A stretch of 64,000 nucleotides of DNA from Rhizobium indicum (GCF_005862305.2 NZ_CP054022.1:1054001-1118000); one strand, 5' to 3'. Positions 1-8,390 are shown, counted from the stretch's first letter. Translations and numbers: made by a program. Notes: a model not told the origin generated them from the sequence alone.

Positions 1-2
1 GT

Positions 3-309
3 TCGATCGCGAAGCTCACCGACGACGACGCACTCAATCACGTCGGGGCGTTGATCGATGCGTCTCAGGACGCAGGCTTCTCGCGGGGTGTGGATCGAGC
101 GATCTATCTTCTGGACGAACAAAGCGTATTGGACGCTAAGCACTCAGCGGTCGTCGAATATTTCCGCGCGAACGCATGGAGTGCGAAAGAAGAGATTGCT
201 AGGAGAACGCGGATCCTGGGCCTGGGAGCACCCGGAGCGGGAACAGCAGATCCTCGCGTTGCCCCGCGCTGCAGCACATCCCGGTTTCGTCGAACTCGAT
301 GTTATCCGC
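3..309 (+). pseudogene. Remnant of an unidentified gene, cut at the window edge and broken by an IS66 fragment
   Basis: A good-looking coding stretch runs from the window edge (frame of base 3) through the motifs ALIDASQDAGF and VEYFRANAWSAKEEIA. It then seems to continue in another frame as WAWEHPEREQQILAL and HPGFVELDVI, so at least one frameshift lies near base 200. The reading ends at about base 309, where IS66 transposase sequence begins. I do not recognise the family; the true start is outside the window. It is probably a host gene destroyed by an insertion followed by deletion. Confidence 0.4.
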
Positions 310-564
310 CTCGAGTATCCCGGCATCCCGCTCAACACCAATGCCTCCGAAAACGCCTTACGGACGTTTGTCACGAAGCGGAAGATCTCTGGTGGCACAA
401 TGAGCCAGGATGGCCGTGATGCGCGCGATGTCATGCTCGGCCTGATGAAGACCTGCCAAAAGCTCGGCCTGTCGTTCTTGCACTTTCTCGGCGATCGGCT
501 GGGGATCAATGACGAAGATCATGCTGTTGCACCCCTCGCCTCGATGATTGCAGCACGCGCCTGA
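310..564 (+). pseudogene. IS66-family transposase, C-terminal fragment
   Basis: This stretch encodes about 84 residues that match the C-terminus of the complete IS66 transposase at 3188-4888 (shared motifs TNASE, TKRKISGGT versus IKRKISGGT, GLMKTCQKLGLSF, GDRLGINDEDHAVAPLAS, then an identical AARA ending). The bases after the stop also match the complete copy up to about 621, with a deletion of about 30 bases. The N-terminal three quarters, including the DDE catalytic centre, is missing, so it cannot transpose alone. Confidence 0.85.
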
Positions 565-754
565 ACGCTCTCGGCCCTTTGAGCACCCTGGCATGGCCAC
601 CAAATCAGCCCCGTAGCAGTAACTGGAGCAGATCTGGTGGCACGGGGGATTGAACGAAGCCGCTAGCGCGGCAATTGGGGCATCTGATTTGCATGGAGTG
701 CCCCTGTTTTGAAGGATTGAGCTGTTTGGCCCAACCTTTAAGCAGGAGAGTACC

Positions 755-1615
755 ATGAGTGAGATGAGCCCGCTGCGGCGTCGGATGATCGAGGACATGA
801 CGATCCGCAATCTGTCGCCTGCGACGCAGCGATCATATCTGCATGCAGTGACGAAGTTCTCGCGCTATTTTGGGCGTTCGCCTGACCGGCTAGGGCTGGA
901 GGATGTTCGCGCCTTTCAGGTGCATCTGGTGTCATCGGGCCTCTCATGGCCGGCGTTGAACCAGACGGTTTGTGCGCTTCGGTTCTTCTTCGGCGTCACG
1001 CTTGGGCATGCAGAGATACCGGAGCGCATCGCCTATGCCCGAACACCATCCAAGCTGCCGACGATATTGAACGGCGATGAGATCGTGCGGTTTCTGGAAG
1101 CGGTCCCGAGCCTGAAGACCCGAACCGCACTGACGACGGCGTATGCGGCAGGATTGCGCGCCACCGAGACGGTCAGTCTCAAGGTCAGCAATATCGACGG
1201 CGAACGCGGCGTCATCCGCATCGAGCATGGCAAAGGCGGCAAGGATCGCAATGTGATGCTGTCGGCGCAGTTGCTGCATATCCTGCGGGTCTATTGGAAG
1301 CTGGCGCGGCCGCAGGTCCGGTTGTTTCCGGGACGCGATGAGAGCAAGCCCATCGATGTCCAGGTTCTGCATTCCGCCTGCCGCTCGGCGCGGATTGCCG
1401 CCGGTATCGACAAGCGGATATCGGTGCATACGCTGCGGCACAGCTTTGCCACCCATCTTCTGGAGAGCGGCACCGACATTCGCATCATCCAGGTTCTGCT
1501 CGGCCACAACAATCTGTCGACCACGGCACACTATACGAAAGTGTCCAACACGCTCATCCGTGCCACGACCAGTCCGCTCGACCGGCTGACGCTGGAGGTG
1601 GTGCCGCCAGGCTGA
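755..1615 (+). CDS. Tyrosine recombinase (phage integrase family), IS91-associated
   Basis: Site-specific recombinase of 286 residues. The N-terminal core-binding (SAM-like) domain covers about residues 10-95 (MTIRNLSPATQRSYLHAV). The catalytic domain follows, with the first arginine in AAGLRATE, the H-x-x-R box in VHTLRHSFATHLLESG, the second histidine in LLGHNNLSTT and the nucleophile tyrosine in AHYTKV. All catalytic positions are present, so it should be active. A CAGGAG-type ribosome site lies before the ATG. It sits 12 bases upstream of the IS91 transposase and is probably co-transcribed with it. The two are presumed to cooperate in transposition, but the recombinase's exact role is not known. 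Confidence 0.93.
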   Translation: MSEMSPLRRRMIEDMTIRNLSPATQRSYLHAVTKFSRYFGRSPDRLGLEDVRAFQVHLVSSGLSWPALNQTVCALRFFFGVTLGHAEIPERIAYARTPSKLPTILNGDEIVRFLEAVPSLKTRTALTTAYAAGLRATETVSLKVSNIDGERGVIRIEHGKGGKDRNVMLSAQLLHILRVYWKLARPQVRLFPGRDESKPIDVQVLHSACRSARIAAGIDKRISVHTLRHSFATHLLESGTDIRIIQVLLGHNNLSTTAHYTKVSNTLIRATTSPLDRLTLEVVPPG

Positions 1616-1627
1616 GGCTATCCCGCC

Positions 1628-2806
1628 ATGGTGGCGGGATTGGAGGTGGCGGACATCTTTCGCCGCCACGGGGAAGACTATCGCCAATCGCATGACACGC
1701 ATCTCGGGCGGGTGGAGCGCCGGGTGATGAGCGCTGTCGAGATGTGTCGGACCGCCCGGCTGGGCGGCCATGTCCAGCAATGCCAGGATTGTGAGGCGCT
1801 CCGCATCGCTTACAATTCCTGCCGCAACCGGCATTGCCCGAAGTGTCAGGGACAGGCCAGCCGCGATTGGCTTGCCGCCCGGCAGGCTGACCTCTTACCC
1901 GTCGGCTATTTCCACGTCGTCTTCACCGTGCCGGAAGCGATCGCCGCGATAGCCTTCCAGAACAAGCAGACGGTCTATGCTATCCTGTTTCGCGCCGTCG
2001 CCGAGACACTCCGCAGACTTGCCGCTGACCCCAGACATCTGGGTGCTGAACTCGGCTTCATCGCCGTGCTGCATTCCTGGGGGCAGAACCTCCATTATCA
2101 CCCACACATCCACTGCATCGTGCCGGGTGGCGGATTGTCGTTCGATCAAACCCGCTGGGTGGCTTGTCGGAAGAACTTCTTCCTGCCGGTGCGAGTGCTG
2201 TCGCGCCTGTTCCGGCGACTGTTCCTCGAGCATCTGAAGCAGGCTCATGACGAAGGCCAGCTTCAGTTCTTCGGCGGCATCGCGAGCCTAGCCGATCCAG
2301 CCGCATTCACTCGCATGGTCAAAGAAGTGCGGCGCGTCAATTGGGTCGTCTATGCCAAACCACCCTTTGCCGGCCCCCGACAGGTGTTGGCCTATCTCGG
2401 CCGCTATACCCATCGTATCGCCATCTCCAATTCCCGCCTCGTCAGCATGGAGGGTGATCAAGTCACTTTCCGCTGGAGGGATTATCGAACGAGTGGCAGG
2501 CAGAAGCTGATGACGCTCGATGCCCACGAGTTCATTCGTCGCTTCCTGCTGCATACGGTTCCGGACGGCTTCCATCGCATCCGTCACTTTGGCTTGCTTG
2601 CCAACGGACATCGGCAGCAGAAGCTGGAGGCATGCCGCAATCTCCTCAATGTCCCGCAACCGGAAGAGCCGGTCGAAGACCTGGATACGGTCGAGGCCCC
2701 ACCGTTTGCACACCGCTGTCCCTGTTGCGGCGGAAGGATGAACATCCTCGGCATCTGGAGGCCGCGTCAACCAGCTTGTCGGCCAGCATGGAACGATAGC
2801 TCATGA
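1628..2806 (+). CDS. IS91-family (HUH/Y1) transposase
   Basis: Rolling-circle transposase of 392 residues. The N-terminal zinc-binding region has the cysteine series CRTARLGGHVQQCQDC and CRNRHCPKCQG (about residues 38-80). The HUH metal-binding motif is in NLHYHPHIHCIVPGGG (about residues 155-170), and the tyrosine motif is YLGRYTHRIAISNSR near residue 255. A CPCCGGRM zinc knuckle remains near the C-terminus. Length and motif order fit IS91/IS801/ISCR-type enzymes that nick single strands and move by one-ended transposition. It directly follows the tyrosine recombinase and probably shares its transcript. It looks intact. Confidence 0.93.
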   Translation: MVAGLEVADIFRRHGEDYRQSHDTHLGRVERRVMSAVEMCRTARLGGHVQQCQDCEALRIAYNSCRNRHCPKCQGQASRDWLAARQADLLPVGYFHVVFTVPEAIAAIAFQNKQTVYAILFRAVAETLRRLAADPRHLGAELGFIAVLHSWGQNLHYHPHIHCIVPGGGLSFDQTRWVACRKNFFLPVRVLSRLFRRLFLEHLKQAHDEGQLQFFGGIASLADPAAFTRMVKEVRRVNWVVYAKPPFAGPRQVLAYLGRYTHRIAISNSRLVSMEGDQVTFRWRDYRTSGRQKLMTLDAHEFIRRFLLHTVPDGFHRIRHFGLLANGHRQQKLEACRNLLNVPQPEEPVEDLDTVEAPPFAHRCPCCGGRMNILGIWRPRQPACRPAWNDSS

Positions 2807-3094
2807 CCAGGCACGGCATCACTCCAACGATCACCGTCGGCAGATCGAAGGGCCGCGAGCGGATTGCTTTGGCCAAGCATGCCCGCGCGACACAAATCGC
2901 AGCAACACCCAAGCTTCGTTCGGCGCAGACCAACCAGAAACGCCGCCAGAGACATCTCAATTGGCGACGAGAACCTTCTTCCCAGACACTCTCCCAACCC
3001 CGCCTGGGCGCACCCCTGTCAAACGCCATCCAGCGCTACGGCTAAATCCCCATAGTGCCAAACAACCCGCACCTTCGTTCAATCCGGCTTCAAT

Positions 3095-3138
3095 GAGGTC
3101 CGGTCAGCGAATGCTGCATCCAAAGCGGCCGGACCTCA
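3095..3138. repeat. Inverted repeat, 10-base perfect arms, 24-base loop
   Basis: The arm TGAGGTCCGG at 3095-3104 is exactly complementary to CCGGACCTCA at 3129-3138. It lies between the two transposase genes, so it may be a terminal structure of one element or a hairpin used by the IS91-type transposase. Confidence 0.5.
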
Positions 3139-3164
3139 CAGAACCCTCCAGATTCCGATTTTTT

Positions 3165-3180
3165 GTGAATCATGATTCAC
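3165..3180. repeat. Perfect 16-base palindrome before the IS66 transposase
   Basis: GTGAATCATGATTCAC reads the same on both strands and ends 7 bases before the transposase ATG. It covers the expected ribosome-binding region, so it could act as an operator for self-regulation or as a hairpin that limits translation. No binding protein can be named from sequence. Confidence 0.6.
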
Positions 3181-3187
3181 TTCCTTT

Positions 3188-4888
3188 ATGACGAAGCGCC
3201 GCCTCCCCATGGTCGAGCATGCCGATACGCTGTCGCTGAAGGCGCTGCGGGAATTGGTGACGGGACTTGTGGCGCGGGCCGATCGGGCAGAAATCCGGAT
3301 TGAGGCGCTTGAGGCTGACAACCGAAAGCTTCGAGAAGAAAACGATCAGCTGAGGATCGAGAACACCCGGCTGAAGGTCGACAACCAGCTTCTGCGCGAC
3401 GAGATTGCGCGGCTTAAAAACCTGCCGCCACGCCCACCGTTCAGGCCATCGGGCATGGAGCAGGCAACGAGCGACAAGGCGGTTGCCGGCAGCCGAAAGC
3501 CTGCGCGGCGTCGCGGGCCGAAGGGCGACACGGGGAGCGCCACGCGCCAAGAGGTGCTGCCTGCCAGAGCCCCACCTGGATCGCGGTTTAAAGGCTACAA
3601 GGATTGCGTGGTCCGGGATCTGGTTGTGCGGACCGACGTGGTGCGGTATCGCCGCGAATGCTGGGTGACACCGGAAGGACGCACGATCATTGCGCCGCTG
3701 CCAGCAGGGATAAAGGGCGGCTACGGCGCCAGTCTGCGTCGCTTCTGCCTGATGCTTCATAGCCATGGGCAGGTCACAACGCAGCGATTGACGACCTTGC
3801 TGAACGATGTCGGTGTCGAAATTACAGCGTCATCGCTAGCGATGATCGCGACCAAACGCCAGGTCATCCGGTTTTTGACAGAGCGGCTGGATGGCTTTCA
3901 TGCAGAGGATGCCGCCGTGCTGCATGCCGGCCTGGTCTCGGCTCCCTTTGTCACGGTCGACGATACAGGTGCCCGCCATGCCAATCGCAATTTCCATACG
4001 ACACAGATCGGAGGCGAACAGTTCACCGCCTTCCGCACGACGCCGTCGAAGTCGCGGCTGAACTTTCTGGCCCTGCTGCGCGGCAACTATCAGGACTATG
4101 TTCTCAACGATGCCGCCTTCACCTTTCTGGAAACCCGTCAGGTGGACCCCGCCCTTCTGGCGCGGTTGAAGACATGTGAACCGCGGCGGTTTGCCAATCA
4201 GGTTCCGTTTCTCGAGTATCTGGCCGCCAATGGTATCGACATCTTCGACAAGGACATAATCCGCCCGTTTGCCGAGGCCGGCATCTGGGGCGCCATCCGC
4301 CATCACGGTCTGGTCGGCAATGCGGTGATCGTATCCGACGATGCCGGACAATTCCGCGTCGGCACCCATGCGCTGTGCTGGGTCCACGCCGAGCGGTTGC
4401 TGCACAAGTTGATGCCGGCGACGCCCGGCCAAGTGAAACACGTCGAAACCCTGCGCGAGCTTGTCTGGCACTTTTACAAGACCCTGAAAGCCTATCAGCG
4501 AAGACCTGATCCCCGTGCAGCCCGGGGCCTTCAGGCTCGGTTCGATCGGATCTTTTCGCTGCGCACCGGTTATGGCGACCTCGACAAACTGCTGTTTCGA
4601 CTGGGTCGCCGCAAGGCCGAACTGCTGCGGGTTCTGGAGCGGCCTGAAACCCCGCTCCATACCAATGCGTCGGAAAGAGATCTGCGCGGACTTGTCATCA
4701 AGCGAAAGATTTCCGGCGGCACGGTCAGTCGCAACGGTCGGCAGGCGCGTGACAGCATGCTCGGCCTGATGAAGACCTGCCAAAAGCTCGGCCTTTCGTT
4801 CTGGCACTATCTCGGCGATCGGCTGGGGATCAATGACGAAGATCATGCTGTTGCACCCCTCGCCTCGATGGTTGCAGCACGCGCCTGA
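3188..4888 (+). CDS. IS66-family transposase (TnpC type), full length
   Basis: DDE transposase of 566 residues. A leucine-zipper-like coiled coil covers about residues 15-80 (ALEADNRKLREENDQLRIE), followed by a proline- and lysine-rich linker, a zinc/helical region, and the DDE domain with VTVDDTGARH near residue 257 and VIVSDDAGQF near residue 381. The C-terminal IS66 block is TNASERDLRGLVIKRKISGG. No small accessory tnpA/tnpB genes precede it, as in the single-gene ISBst12-like branch of the family. Its 3' end is repeated at 310-621, showing that a second copy once lay nearby. Confidence 0.93.
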   Translation: MTKRRLPMVEHADTLSLKALRELVTGLVARADRAEIRIEALEADNRKLREENDQLRIENTRLKVDNQLLRDEIARLKNLPPRPPFRPSGMEQATSDKAVAGSRKPARRRGPKGDTGSATRQEVLPARAPPGSRFKGYKDCVVRDLVVRTDVVRYRRECWVTPEGRTIIAPLPAGIKGGYGASLRRFCLMLHSHGQVTTQRLTTLLNDVGVEITASSLAMIATKRQVIRFLTERLDGFHAEDAAVLHAGLVSAPFVTVDDTGARHANRNFHTTQIGGEQFTAFRTTPSKSRLNFLALLRGNYQDYVLNDAAFTFLETRQVDPALLARLKTCEPRRFANQVPFLEYLAANGIDIFDKDIIRPFAEAGIWGAIRHHGLVGNAVIVSDDAGQFRVGTHALCWVHAERLLHKLMPATPGQVKHVETLRELVWHFYKTLKAYQRRPDPRAARGLQARFDRIFSLRTGYGDLDKLLFRLGRRKAELLRVLERPETPLHTNASERDLRGLVIKRKISGGTVSRNGRQARDSMLGLMKTCQKLGLSFWHYLGDRLGINDEDHAVAPLASMVAARA

Positions 4889-5393
4889 ACACTCTCGGCC
4901 CTTCGAGCACCCTGCTTCTGCGTCATACATGCTGATTGTCTCGGCATCGCCACCAAATCAGCCCCGCTTACCCTCGGCCGGCAGATCTGGATGGCAATGC
5001 CCGAATCTTAATACACTGAATTCATGGTGAACACACCATTAACCAGAAGCGATATCGCCTCTAACTTCCGTCATGCATGCGGACTTCTTGCAAAGGTAAT
5101 AACCATCGATAAGTACTGGTTATCGATGTTGAGACGATCACGCTCTGAGCAAATCCCGTTTAGAGGCGCCAGACCATTTCTCTTTTCAGCGTTACCTCTA
5201 GCAAATGCGTCGGGTGGCGGGTCTTCCTTCCCGTTCCTACTGAGTGCGAGGCCTGCCTAGGAACCGGCATTCACGGTCATCTTCGATCAACACGATTCTC
5301 GAAAGAAGGTGATCTCAGATGTGACTACGTCCTACAGTTTCCCTCTCAAAACTGCGAGTAGACGGTACGAGATCTTTCGCCTATCGATTGCTT
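4889..5393 (+). other. Intergenic region: IS66 right end and a stem-loop
   Basis: Bases 4889 to about 4964 match the sequence after the IS66 remnant at 565-621, so the right end of the element is probably close to 4964. From there to 5393 I see no gene. A perfect 9-base stem (CATCGATAA at 5104-5112, TTATCGATG at 5120-5128) lies about 270 bases before the next gene. Confidence 0.5.
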
Positions 5394-6302
5394 ATGAAAT
5401 CGTCGCTTGAACATATGCCGCTCCGCAAGCAGCGAGAACTCGGACGGGTTCTCGAAATCCTCCACGAGGAATTCGAGGACGCGCTGAAGGAAGGCACGGC
5501 CGATTTCAAGAAGCGTGGCAGGATACTGAAGATCGTCCTGTTCGGCTCCTACGCCAAGGGTGGCTGGGTCGATGAACCGTTCACCATGAAGGGGTATCGC
5601 TCCGATTTCGATCTGCTGATCATCGTCAACAATCGCAAGCTCTGCGAGTTCGCCGAATACTGGCACAAGGCAGCCGACCGGCTGATCCACGAAGCCGCGA
5701 TCGAAACGCCAGTGAGCTTCATCGTCCATTCCAGACGCGAGGTGAATACCTACCTCAAGGAGGGGCAGTATTTCTTCTCTGACATTCGCAAGGAAGGCAT
5801 CGTTCTCTACGAACTGGACGATGAGCCGTTGGCTGAGCCCGAGCCCCTTTCGACCGAGGACCGGCTTCGCGTGGCGAAGGAGCATTTTGAAGAGCGGATC
5901 GAGGCTTCGACGGAATTTCTCGATCTGGCCGAACATGCACGTACTAGGGGCTACGGGAAACGAGCGGGGTTTCTTTTTCATCAGTCGCTGGAGCAAGCCT
6001 ATTCCTGCATTCTCCTTACTCTCACCAATTACGGTCCACCATCGCACAACATCAAGTTTCTGCGCTCGCTCGCCGAGGAGCAGGACCGCCGGCTGGCCGA
6101 GGCCTTTCCACGTGATCAGCACCGGGAACGCGCGTGGTTCAACACATTGAACGAGGCATATGTGAAGGCGCGCTATTCAAAACATTACGAGATCAGCGAG
6201 GAGGCTCTCGCCTGGTTTGGCGAGAGGACAACCGTGCTGCTTGAATTGGTCCGGATGGTTTGCTCCGAGCATCTCGAAAGGCTGAAACACGTCAGCCACT
6301 AG
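5394..6302 (+). CDS. Nucleotidyltransferase-HEPN domain fusion protein
   Basis: Protein of 302 residues. The N-terminal half has the minimal-nucleotidyltransferase signature: GSYAKGGW near residue 55 followed by the metal-binding DFDLLII near residue 72. The C-terminal half (about residues 165-295) is a helical HEPN domain with the basic ARYSKHY segment near residue 265. MNT and HEPN domains usually form two-gene toxin-antitoxin pairs in which the MNT protein AMPylates and silences the HEPN RNase; here they are fused in one chain. The ATG at 5394 was chosen; TTG at 5388 or ATG at 5415 are alternatives, and no strong ribosome site decides. Single-chain forms occur in other bacteria, but their function is mostly unproven. 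Confidence 0.8.
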   Translation: MKSSLEHMPLRKQRELGRVLEILHEEFEDALKEGTADFKKRGRILKIVLFGSYAKGGWVDEPFTMKGYRSDFDLLIIVNNRKLCEFAEYWHKAADRLIHEAAIETPVSFIVHSRREVNTYLKEGQYFFSDIRKEGIVLYELDDEPLAEPEPLSTEDRLRVAKEHFEERIEASTEFLDLAEHARTRGYGKRAGFLFHQSLEQAYSCILLTLTNYGPPSHNIKFLRSLAEEQDRRLAEAFPRDQHRERAWFNTLNEAYVKARYSKHYEISEEALAWFGERTTVLLELVRMVCSEHLERLKHVSH

Positions 6303-6425
6303 CTAGTGGCGTGTGGCCTTTACGCCCGACTGAAGGGGCTACGATCGAGCCCAATGCGACGTCGACATGCGGCTGGAACCGGGGCACCACCTGGAACGTT
6401 TTGAGAACGCATTCAGGCGGCCGCT

Positions 6426-6485
6426 ATGAGTGACAATCCGAAAACCAAGACATCGTCCAACACACAAAAGGACCCCGACGATTGG
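6426..6485 (+). pseudogene. DUF3072-type gene, N-terminal 20 codons only
   Basis: The ATG at 6426 opens a frame starting MSDNPKTK and reaching QKDPDDW, the conserved beginning of small rhizobial DUF3072 proteins. After about 6485 the family match stops and the frame runs into sequence also found downstream of the second esterase copy (23926 onward), ending at 6569. So the gene was cut by the recombination that created the direct repeat. The family assignment comes from memory of this conserved start. Confidence 0.5.
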
Positions 6486-6490
6486 GCGTT

Positions 6491-7740
6491 GCCCGCACGG
6501 AATGGTGCAGGCGTAGAACCCATCGCTGACCGGAATTTGCCAGCTACGGCCGAACTTGCTGCGAGCTGATTATGTTCGAAGCCTCGACAAACCCCACAAT
6601 CGCATCATCTCTGCTGGAGCCGAGATTTCTGCCGGGATCACGTAGGGGTCTCCAGATCGTAGCGCCGTGACGCTCTTGCGCTTCTTGATCGGAAGCCCGT
6701 GGCCCATGTTGCTGACCGAATAAAGGGCCACTTTCAGCTCGCTTGTGATTTTCCACGACTGCAGCCTGCCCCATGGTTTCTCCTCCAAACGGCCGCTGTT
6801 TTCTGCAATGCCTTGGACTTCGAGCCACTGAGCAACACACGCGAGCGCATTGACGGGCTTGACCACCCGGTCTTCCATGCCATGCCAGATGGTTATCGCA
6901 GGCCATGCCTTAGCCTCTGGCGAAATCTCAGCGATGGGCCTACCCCATCCGCCCGGCGGCGGCGTCGCACCTGACTTCATCGCGCGCAGGGCCGACATCG
7001 TATCGCGGGCAGATCCGAATGGCATCCCGGCTATGATCGCGGCGCCTGCAAACAATGCGGGATAGTTCGCGACAAGCGCGCCCGCCATCGCCCCGCCGGC
7101 GGACAGCCCCGCGACGAAGATCCTCGAACGGTCGATGCGATGTCGCTCGCATATGTGCTCGACCATCTGCTTGATTGAACGCACCTCTCCGCGGTCTCGA
7201 GCGACGGCGCTTGGTCGAAACCAGTTGAAGCAATTTTGCGAATTGTTTGCTCTCTTCTGCTGCGCATAAAGCAGAACGAAACCGCGCTCTTTCGCGAGCT
7301 TGGAGAACCCGGTCGCGACATCCAGGCTTTCGGGGGTCTGACCGCAGCCATGAAGCAGGACGACAAGCGCGGGGTTCTTCGGCAGCCGCGTCGTCGGAAC
7401 GAAGGATTTCATCACCAGGCGGCCCGGATTGCTTCCAAACGCGGTTGTCTCGACCAAAATCGGTTTCGCCGGACGGGATGTGGAGGTTGTGCGTTTCGGT
7501 TTGGTTCGGGTCGCTTCGACAGCTTTCCCGATCAGCTTGCCGATTTTCTTTTGGACTCTGAAGGCCTTTACTAGCGATCTGCCGAAACTGAACTTCATAC
7601 GTCAAGGTCCTCAACCTGCGATAGGAGCGTTCTCAGACCGGCTGCGCGGCGTGGCGCCCGCGTACTGTTCGGTTCGCGGCTCTCGACGTGTCCTTTGGAA
7701 TGCCCCATCGGCGGCTGCGGCTGCCGGTCCAATGGAACCA
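6491..7740. repeat. Direct repeat copy 1 (intact esterase, damaged NUDIX)
   Basis: Nearly identical sequence occurs at 23926 to about 25345 in the same orientation. The shared part begins at CCCGCACGGAATGGTGCAGG and runs through the esterase gene into the NUDIX gene, where this copy has an internal deletion of roughly 200 bases. The two copies bracket about 16 kb and are a ready substrate for homologous recombination. Confidence 0.85.
6570..7598 (-). CDS. PHB-depolymerase-family esterase
   Basis: Alpha/beta hydrolase of 342 residues of the esterase_phb/LpqC type. After a basic N-terminus (about 50 residues, no clear signal peptide) come VVLLHGCGQTPES (oxyanion region), the nucleophile motif GLSAGGAMAG near residue 175, an aspartate region around WHGMEDRVVKPVNA and a late histidine in NMGHGLPI. 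These form the Ser-Asp-His triad. Family members cleave short polyhydroxybutyrate or other esters; the real substrate is unknown. In the second copy the NUDIX stop overlaps the esterase start (ATGA), so the ancestral pair was probably one operon. This copy is intact and the other (24002-25022) is broken. Confidence 0.85.
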   Translation of the reverse strand: MKFSFGRSLVKAFRVQKKIGKLIGKAVEATRTKPKRTTSTSRPAKPILVETTAFGSNPGRLVMKSFVPTTRLPKNPALVVLLHGCGQTPESLDVATGFSKLAKERGFVLLYAQQKRANNSQNCFNWFRPSAVARDRGEVRSIKQMVEHICERHRIDRSRIFVAGLSAGGAMAGALVANYPALFAGAAIIAGMPFGSARDTMSALRAMKSGATPPPGGWGRPIAEISPEAKAWPAITIWHGMEDRVVKPVNALACVAQWLEVQGIAENSGRLEEKPWGRLQSWKITSELKVALYSVSNMGHGLPIKKRKSVTALRSGDPYVIPAEISAPAEMMRLWGLSRLRT

Positions 7741-7755
7741 CGCGGGACCATTGTT
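7600..7755 (-). pseudogene. NUDIX hydrolase remnant (internally deleted)
   Basis: On the minus strand the motif WGIPK, the start of a NUDIX box, is followed after a deletion by sequence matching the last roughly 20 codons of the intact NUDIX gene at 25019-25474 and running directly into the esterase start. The NUDIX catalytic glutamates are missing, so nothing functional can be made. Confidence 0.65.
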
Positions 7756-7760
7756 GTTCC

Positions 7761-8035
7761 CTAGATCTTGGCTTTCCTGCCAGCGTCGCTAGAAGAAAGG
7801 AACTTGGTCGTCACTGAGACGCTGTTTTCATCAAGCCACCGCGTCTTCTTCTTCGCCACGATTTGCTTGGAGGGGGCGCTCGTGGCGCGGTAACTGCCGG
7901 CGTCGACGATAGTCAGCAGCGATTTGAAGGCCGCCGATCCGCAGTTCTCGAAAGCGATTTCGCGAATGAGACCTTCGCCGGAAGACGGTGCCCCCGGGGC
8001 TCGGGGCGTGCGTGATGAGCGAGATCGCGTCGGTG
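7761..8035 (-). pseudogene. Unidentified minus-strand open frame, possibly a truncated gene
   Basis: An open frame ends at 7761 with a plausible coding stretch (IAFENCGSAAFKSLL, KKKTRWLDENSVSV). Its upstream part runs into the fragment of an AI-2E-type exporter near 8038, so it was probably truncated there. I do not recognise the family. The start is unknown and the frame may not be expressed. Confidence 0.25.
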
Positions 8036-8037
8036 GC

Positions 8038-8265
8038 GTATTTGTCATAGGGCTAATCGACAATCTGCTGCGTCCGCCACTGGTGGTCCAGGGGACGCGG
8101 CTCCCCGACTATGTGGTGTTGATCTCAACGGTCGGCGGCATCTCCCTGTTCGGCATCAATGGCTTCGTCATTGGCCCCCTGATTGCAGCCTTGTTTATCG
8201 CGGCATGGTCGCTTTTCGCCGAACAGCAGAGCGCTGAGAGAGCAAAGTCCACGGATATAGAATGA
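8038..8265 (+). pseudogene. AI-2E-family transporter (YdiK type), C-terminal fragment
   Basis: The frame reads VFVIGLIDNLLRPPLV, LPDYVVLISTVGG and FGINGFVIGPLIAALF, the highly conserved last helices of AI-2E family membrane exporters, then a short charged tail and stop. A complete protein has about 350 residues and eight helices; only the last roughly 75 residues remain. The upstream join is to unrelated sequence, so this is recombination debris. Confidence 0.8.
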
Positions 8266-8390
8266 CAGTTCCACAGGTTCCCGGCACTTTAGGACGGGAG
8301 TGACAACGCGCAGGTGGTCGGAGAGCTCGCGAACCTGTGTGATAGATGTGGTGGCTCGGCTAATGCCGATGCCCTGATTCGAGAGCACTC

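Larger units (their letters stand above)
740..3060 (+). mobile_element. IS91-type element with accessory tyrosine recombinase, ends not resolved
   Basis: A tyrosine recombinase gene and an IS91-type HUH transposase gene lie 12 bases apart in the same direction, an arrangement repeatedly seen in alphaproteobacterial IS91-like elements. IS91 elements move by rolling circle and leave no terminal inverted repeats or target duplications, so the ends cannot be read by eye. The limits given are only the neighbourhood of the two genes. Confidence 0.45.
2807..3187 (+). other. Non-coding gap between IS91 and IS66 transposases
   Basis: No convincing gene. The stretch should contain the distal end of the IS91-type element and the proximal end of the IS66 element. 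It holds one long-looped inverted repeat (3095-3138) and one perfect palindrome (3165-3180) directly before the IS66 gene. The exact element boundary is not visible. Confidence 0.5.

Noticed and set aside
944..1834. Minus-strand open frame across the recombinase and IS91 genes
   Set aside because: Covers two certain genes in antisense and has no own motifs.
3836..4930. Minus-strand open frame opposite the IS66 transposase
   Set aside because: Antisense shadow; the plus-strand transposase accounts for the coding signal.
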